Origin: Hyphomicrobiales bacterium | GTDB taxonomy: Bacteria; Pseudomonadota; Alphaproteobacteria; Rhizobiales; Aestuariivirgaceae | NCBI GenBank assembly: GCA_027030295.1 | Contig: JALVFB010000244.1 | Coordinates: 1 to 9,055, forward strand | DNA length: 9,055 nt | Direction: 5' to 3' | Part shown: in pieces, positions 5,954 to 9,055 of the stretch | How positions within the stretch are numbered: position 1 is the first letter of the stretch | Layout: each line of letters opens with the position of its first letter | The notes under the pieces: model-generated | Databases searched by the model: none | Told to the model about the DNA's origin: nothing | What the model saw: only the letters and a program-made list of their open reading frames with translations | Position numbers and translations under genes: made by a program

Positions 5954-7309
5954 ATGAAAGCACCTTTCGGCATGAAGCATTGGCGGCTCCCGCTTTTCCC
6001 CGTGATGCCCGTGGGCAAGCCGGTGTTGGCCATTGTTCTTGCCTTGTTGTGGACAAGCCGGATCTTCGTGGGGATGGCTTCGGCAAAGGAAGCGGTGCCC
6101 GCGCCCGTTCAACTTTTCCTCGATGCCCTGCAATTGGAGCTGCGACTGAAGCCGCATGCGGCGCGGATCGTGCGCACGCCCGATGGTTATGAACTGCGCG
6201 ATGTGACATATGCCGAGATAAGAGAGGATCATGCCGTTTTGATCGAGGCCGGCAGCCGCCGGATCCTCTTGCTGGGAGGTGAGGAGTCAGATGGTCTGAT
6301 ACGCTTCTCGCATGTCCGGATCGAGGACACGCGTTTGCTCTTCAAAAGTGGCGGAAGGGGGCAAGTGCAGGTGCGGATGCCCGTGGCGGAAGTGATCGAA
6401 GTCTCCATTTTGCCACCGGAAGCGGCCCGCACTCCGCAAGAAAGGCTCAGCGCCGCCCGAATGCAGGCGCAGGCGGTTTCCATTCCAGGCGTGCTGATTA
6501 CGCTGCCCAGCGGCGGAACATTGCGGTGGCGCGATTTGCGCAAGACATGGCGGGGTAACGCGCGCACCGGCGAAGGCCAGACCGAAATTGCGCTGGGCAG
6601 GCTGGAAATTCCTGCTGCGTATGTGGCCGGCGAGGATCGGGCCCTGTTGCGGCAACTGCGGACGCTTGGGCTGGAGCGCCTGCGCTTTTCCGGGCTGATC
6701 CGCGGCCGCGGTCAGTGGCAGGCGGATCAGCGGCTGCACGTCACGGGGCTGCTGCGGGTTCGGCTGCAAGCGGCCGGCAGTCTGCGGATGCTCCTGGAGG
6801 ACATGGCTTTTCCCCAGGCGTTGTTGCGCCTGAACAGAACTCTCGCGATGAACGGAAACGACACTCCGGGTTCCGCATCTCCATTGCCACGGATGCTCGA
6901 CGATCCGCAGATCGCCATGGCCTTGCGGGGGTTCACGGTGCGGCGGCTGCAATTGACGTGGCAGGACGAGGGACTGACGCGCCGTTACCTGGCCATGCGG
7001 GGCATCGACGGTTCGGATGCGACCGCCATCGATGCCCTGGTGTCCCGGACGCTGTCTTCATTCGGCCCGCTGCAAAAGACAGCCCTCGGCCGGATGGCCA
7101 AAAACGCCTTGCGCTCCTTCCTGCGGGAACCGCGAAACCTGCGCATCGACATTCGCGGGCGCAATGGCGTGCCGGTCAGCCTGCCCATGCTCTCGGTCAT
7201 GCTGATTTCGCCGGAGATGATCACCGGCATTCTGGAAATTGGCGTGCAGGCCAACACGCCCGAAACAGCGGACGCATCGGCCGCGGCAACCACGCAGCAA
7301 CAGCCCTGA
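5954..7309 (+). CDS. Exported or membrane-anchored protein of unknown function
   Basis: I do not recognise this 451-residue protein. It starts at the ATG at 5954, backed by GGAG 6 nt upstream; the frame is open back to 5876 without a ribosome site. The N-terminus has basic residues, then a hydrophobic run at about residues 22-41 (KPVLAIVLALLWTSRIFVG) and MASA-KE, a plausible signal peptidase I site after Ala44; it could also be an uncleaved anchor. The rest is soluble, rich in alternating hydrophobic beta-like strands (YELRDVTYAEI, RFSHVRIEDTRLLF, PVSLPMLSVMLI). A segment near LTWQDEGLTRRYLAMRGIDG is followed by two alanine/leucine-rich helices and ends with LEIGVQANTP. This pattern recalls large periplasmic beta-rich proteins of the DUF945/AsmA kind, but the resemblance is weak. 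Cysteine is absent. It is monocistronic, divergent from HPr and convergent with the Crp/Fnr gene. Confidence 0.8.
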   Translation: MKAPFGMKHWRLPLFPVMPVGKPVLAIVLALLWTSRIFVGMASAKEAVPAPVQLFLDALQLELRLKPHAARIVRTPDGYELRDVTYAEIREDHAVLIEAGSRRILLLGGEESDGLIRFSHVRIEDTRLLFKSGGRGQVQVRMPVAEVIEVSILPPEAARTPQERLSAARMQAQAVSIPGVLITLPSGGTLRWRDLRKTWRGNARTGEGQTEIALGRLEIPAAYVAGEDRALLRQLRTLGLERLRFSGLIRGRGQWQADQRLHVTGLLRVRLQAAGSLRMLLEDMAFPQALLRLNRTLAMNGNDTPGSASPLPRMLDDPQIAMALRGFTVRRLQLTWQDEGLTRRYLAMRGIDGSDATAIDALVSRTLSSFGPLQKTALGRMAKNALRSFLREPRNLRIDIRGRNGVPVSLPMLSVMLISPEMITGILEIGVQANTPETADASAAATTQQQP

Positions 7310-7317
7310 GATTCGCC

Positions 7318-7331
7318 TCCCGTCGGCGGGA
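7318..7331. terminator. Small hairpin between convergent genes
   Basis: TCCCG-TCGG-CGGGA forms a perfect 5-bp stem with a 4-nt loop, in the 27-bp gap between the stops of the exported-protein and Crp/Fnr genes. There is no clear T-run on either side, so it would be a weak or bidirectional terminator at best. Confidence 0.35.
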
Positions 7332-7336
7332 CTTCA

Positions 7337-7924
7337 TCATGAGCGCAACAACACCGTTCTGGTGGCGGGGCGGATGATCGCGCCCTGTCGTTCCAGCCGC
7401 GATAACGCCCGGTAGAGCGCTTCCTGGGTCAGTCCAAGCTCCGCCGCCAGATCCTTCCAGGTGTCCCCGATCGTTACGGCGCCGTTGGCGTCCGCCCGCA
7501 ACCGCAGCGCCGCCAGCAGCCGTTCTTCCGCCCGCCGGATGTTGCGCAGCTCCAGTTGCGTCCTCAGTTCCCGCACCTGCCGCGCCAGCCGCGCGAACAG
7601 CAGCTCCGCCGCCTGCGGGTGCGTGCGCAGCAGGGCGTGCAGCCGTTCCTTCGGCGCCAGCATCGCCACACTGTCTTCCAGCGCCACCGCCTCGCAGTGA
7701 TAATGCTCGGCGAACAGCGATGCTTCCGCCAGGCTCTCGCCGGGCCGGGCGGTATGCAGGATCACCTCGTTGCCGTCCGACGTGTGTCGCAGCAGACGCA
7801 CTTTGCCCACCTTCAGCAGGAACAGACCGCGCGCCGCATCTCCCTGCCGAAAAAGTCGCGCGCCCGACGGCGCCCGGACGCGGCGCAGATCGTCCGCCAT
7901 CAATTCCTGCAGGAGAACCAGCAT
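7337..7924 (-). CDS. Crp/Fnr-family transcription regulator
   Basis: This 195-residue regulator has an N-terminal cyclic-nucleotide-binding-like beta-roll (LFRQGDAARGLFLLKVGKVRLLR, then EVILHTARPGESLAEASLF), a long dimerisation helix (about residues 100-126) and a C-terminal winged helix-turn-helix (TWKDLAAELGLTQEALYRALSRLE). The recognition helix keeps the Glu and Arg, spaced as E-x3-R, that read TGA half-sites in CRP and FNR. There is a single cysteine (HYHCEAVAL), so this is not an Fe-S FNR, and the classic cAMP pocket residues are not evident; the signal may be haem, NO, redox or another ligand. The start is uncertain: ATG 7924 is chosen by family length, but ATG 7900 has AGGA close upstream and TTG 7942 is also in frame. 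It is divergent from a cytochrome gene, with an FNR-type palindrome between that may serve both. Confidence 0.88.
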   Translation of the reverse strand: MLVLLQELMADDLRRVRAPSGARLFRQGDAARGLFLLKVGKVRLLRHTSDGNEVILHTARPGESLAEASLFAEHYHCEAVALEDSVAMLAPKERLHALLRTHPQAAELLFARLARQVRELRTQLELRNIRRAEERLLAALRLRADANGAVTIGDTWKDLAAELGLTQEALYRALSRLERQGAIIRPATRTVLLRS

Positions 7925-7950
7925 GAAATCCGCATGCCACAAGCCAACGG

Positions 7951-7964
7951 ATGATTCAAATCAT
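7951..7964. promoter_or_regulatory. FNR-type operator palindrome
   Basis: ATGAT-TCAA-ATCAT is a perfect inverted repeat with the TGAT-N4-ATCA core of FNR/DNR-type sites (consensus TTGAT-N4-ATCAA). Its centre at 7957.5 lies about 42 bp before the transcription start predicted from the TATCAA element. On the other side it lies about 33 bp upstream of the regulator's ATG, so autoregulation is possible. Confidence 0.7.
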
Positions 7965-7987
7965 GTTTGCGAGAGCGGAACAGCCCC

Positions 7988-7993
7988 TATCAA
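7988..7993 (+). promoter_or_regulatory. -10 element of the cytochrome gene
   Basis: TATCAA matches four of six bases of TATAAT. No good -35 hexamer is visible at the right distance; the FNR-type palindrome occupies that place, as in class II activator-dependent promoters. The implied start is near 8000, with a leader of about 29 nt. Confidence 0.5.
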
Positions 7994-8028
7994 CAAACGC
8001 GAAGAATTGAAAAACCGGAGGAAACGCC

Positions 8029-8487
8029 ATGTCGATCAAGCCATTCACTACCGCCATCGTCGGACTGTCCATGCTGGCCCTGGCCGCCAGTGGCAAGGCG
8101 CAGGAGCGGGACGCGCGCCAACTGGTGAAGATGCCGCCCATGGTGCAGACTCACATGCTCTCCATCATGCGTTCTCACCTGAAATCACTGAACGCCATCC
8201 TCGACACACTTTCGCGCGGTGATGTGGACGCAGCCGCCGACGTGGCGGAGCGACAGCTGGGGCTGTCCTCCATGTCGCTGCACGGTGGAAGCCACCTTGC
8301 GCAATTCATGCCGGAAGGGATGAAGGCCATTGGGCTGCAATTGCACAAGGCCGCTTCACGTTTCGTCATCGTGGCGAAAAACGCCGAGCTGGCGCCAGAC
8401 CGGCAGGCCCTGCACGAAACCTACGCCGCGCTGAAAGAGATCACCGACGCCTGCATTGCCTGCCACGACGCCTATCGGCTGCGCTGA
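8029..8487 (+). CDS. Periplasmic c-type cytochrome, cytochrome c'/c556-like
   Basis: This 152-residue protein starts with a signal peptide (TTAIVGLSMLALAASGKA, likely cleaved after Ala24). The mature part is predicted helical, with one haem-binding CIACH motif near the C-terminus (Cys142, Cys145, His146) followed by DAYRLR. A haem motif at the end of a mostly helical chain of about 130 residues is the layout of the cytochrome c'/c556 four-helix bundle. The first mature helix is rich in methionine and histidine (KMPPMVQTHMLSIMRSH), and one of the Met residues could be a sixth ligand as in c556; this cannot be settled here. GGAGG at 8017-8021 lies 7 nt before the ATG. The FNR-type operator and -10 upstream suggest induction at low oxygen or by NO. 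Cytochromes c' bind NO, so electron transfer or NO handling in the periplasm are both possible roles. Confidence 0.87.
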   Translation: MSIKPFTTAIVGLSMLALAASGKAQERDARQLVKMPPMVQTHMLSIMRSHLKSLNAILDTLSRGDVDAAADVAERQLGLSSMSLHGGSHLAQFMPEGMKAIGLQLHKAASRFVIVAKNAELAPDRQALHETYAALKEITDACIACHDAYRLR

Positions 8488-8509
8488 GCGCCGGCGGCCG
8501 CCCAGTCTT

Positions 8510-8830
8510 TCAGGTGGCGCAATAGAGCCGGTGCAGGGTGCGGATTACCTCCAGCGCCGCCGGGTCGCACAGGCGATAATAGACATTGCGCCCGTCGCGC
8601 CGGGCGGTCACCAGATGTTCGGCCCGCAAGCGCTGCAACTGCTGCGACACCGCCGCTTGACGCATGCGCACCCCTTCCATCAACTGGCTGACCGTCTTCT
8701 CGCCGTTTGCCAATTGGCACAGAATACGCAGCCGTTGCGGGTTGGCCAGCGCCTTCAGCAACGCCGTCGCCGCGGAAACGCCGCGTTCCATCTCCGCGGC
8801 GCGCACCACCGGTTTGGTTTCATCCGTCAT
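8510..8830 (-). CDS. ArsR-family repressor, SqrR/BigR-like (persulfide-sensing type)
   Basis: This 106-residue winged-helix repressor has a typical ArsR/SmtB core: LLKALANPQRLRILCQLANGE, then the recognition region MRQAAVSQQLQRLRAEHLV and the wing RRDGRNVYYRLCDP. The ELCVC metal-binding motif of ArsR is missing; the equivalent stretch is KTVSQL. Cysteines are Cys38, Cys88 and Cys104. Cys38 and Cys104 are 66 residues apart and sit in the ILCQL and LYC contexts, matching the redox pair of SqrR (Cys41/Cys107) and BigR (Cys42/Cys108), which form a sulfur bridge with reactive sulfur species and release DNA. A sulfide- or persulfide-responsive repressor is therefore the best guess. The start is supported by GGGGGAGG at 8841-8848. 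Usual targets such as sulfide:quinone reductase or persulfide dioxygenase are not in the window. It may be co-transcribed with the partial gene 59 bp upstream. Confidence 0.88.
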   Translation of the reverse strand: MTDETKPVVRAAEMERGVSAATALLKALANPQRLRILCQLANGEKTVSQLMEGVRMRQAAVSQQLQRLRAEHLVTARRDGRNVYYRLCDPAALEVIRTLHRLYCAT

Positions 8831-8846
8831 GCCTTGTTTCCTCCCC

Positions 8847-8885
8847 CGGTTTGCCCCGTCTTCTGCCGTGCGGGTGCAAGAACCG
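8847..8885. repeat. Imperfect inverted repeat ahead of the ArsR gene
   Basis: CGGTT (8847-8851) pairs with AACCG (8881-8885), and GCCCCG (8853-8858) pairs with CGGGTGC (8871-8877) with one bulge, around a 12-nt loop. It fills the gap between the partial upstream gene and the ArsR ribosome site. It could be an operator, an attenuating hairpin or chance in GC-rich DNA. Confidence 0.25.
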
Positions 8886-8889
8886 AAAA

Positions 8890-9055
8890 TCAGCCCCTGG
8901 ATGCAGCAATCACATCGCTCACCACACCCTTGTCAGTCGCGGATGGGTTCTTCCGCTGCCTTTCCAGCTTTTGCAGGAGCGCATCGAGCAGCTCCCAGAA
9001 GGTATCGAAGCCGGGATAGCCCAGGATGCGCCCCACCTCCCTGCCGTCGTCATCC
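8890..9055 (-). CDS. C-terminal fragment of an unidentified protein
   Basis: The minus strand is open from the window edge to a TGA at 8892-8890, giving 54 residues. The fragment begins DDDGREVGRILGYPGFDTFW, continues as an amphipathic helix (ELLDALLQKLERQRK), and ends in a polar tail, KGVVSDVIAASRG. I do not recognise the family. It is too short to have been listed as an ORF with its own start. It is taken as coding because of its orientation with the ArsR gene 59 bp downstream, its sensible amino-acid composition, and the lack of any better frame here. It may be the first gene of an operon with the repressor. Confidence 0.5.
   Translation of the reverse strand, partial: DDDGREVGRILGYPGFDTFWELLDALLQKLERQRKNPSATDKGVVSDVIAASRG

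Noticed and set aside
5865..6209. Long N-terminal extension of the HPr frame
   Set aside because: It overlaps the divergent exported-protein gene and its promoter, and HPr is complete from 5831.
8493..8502. GGCGGCCGCC palindrome between the convergent cytochrome and ArsR stops as a terminator
   Set aside because: There is no loop and no T-run; such palindromes arise easily in DNA this GC-rich.
1..9055. CRISPR arrays, tRNA/rRNA genes, insertion sequences, att sites
   Set aside because: Looked for on both strands; no regularly spaced repeats, cloverleaf-like sequence, transposase motifs or terminal inverted repeats were seen.

Overview
The window looks like part of a high-GC proteobacterial chromosome, most likely from an alphaproteobacterium or a close relative. 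Pointers are an ETF-ubiquinone oxidoreductase, a HAD protein of the TIGR01459 type, a PA0069-type radical SAM protein, an HPr without the rest of a sugar PTS, and an ArsR repressor with the cysteine pair of SqrR/BigR. The taxonomic call is inference from gene content. I see no tRNA, rRNA, CRISPR array, insertion sequence or phage gene.

Layout. (1) 1-996, plus strand: the C-terminal 331 residues of an ETF-QO, cut by the window edge. (2) 1000-4160, minus strand: a tight four-gene cluster, read right to left as HAD phosphatase, MaoC-type hydratase, small multi-pass membrane protein (VTT/YqaA-like) and DapE of lysine/peptidoglycan synthesis. Its genes are 12 bp apart, overlapping by 4 bp, and 18 bp apart. 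(3) 4161-4338: an AT-rich divergent control region with tandem TTTTCCACA 9-mers, GTTC-type motifs and a TTGACA element. (4) 4339-5499, plus: the radical SAM protein, whose last residues resemble a sliding-clamp-binding peptide. (5) 5547-5831, minus: HPr. (6) 5954-7309, plus: a secreted or membrane-anchored protein of unknown function. (7) 7337-7924, minus, and 8029-8487, plus: a Crp/Fnr regulator divergent from a periplasmic c-type cytochrome of the cytochrome c' / c556 kind. Between them lies a perfect FNR-type palindrome spaced for class II activation of the cytochrome gene. (8) 8510-8830, minus: an ArsR repressor, preceded on the same strand by the tail of an unidentified gene (8890-9055).

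The strongest functional story is at the right end. A Crp/Fnr regulator, a small periplasmic cytochrome with its own FNR-type promoter, and a repressor with a persulfide-sensor cysteine pair sit side by side. This suggests a respiratory or redox-stress island responding to low oxygen, nitric oxide or reactive sulfur. A second thread is the radical SAM gene: the motifs upstream of it and its C-terminal peptide both hint at a link to DNA replication or repair. No complete, clearly new multi-gene system is visible. Most genes belong to known families, and the least explained is the 451-residue exported protein.
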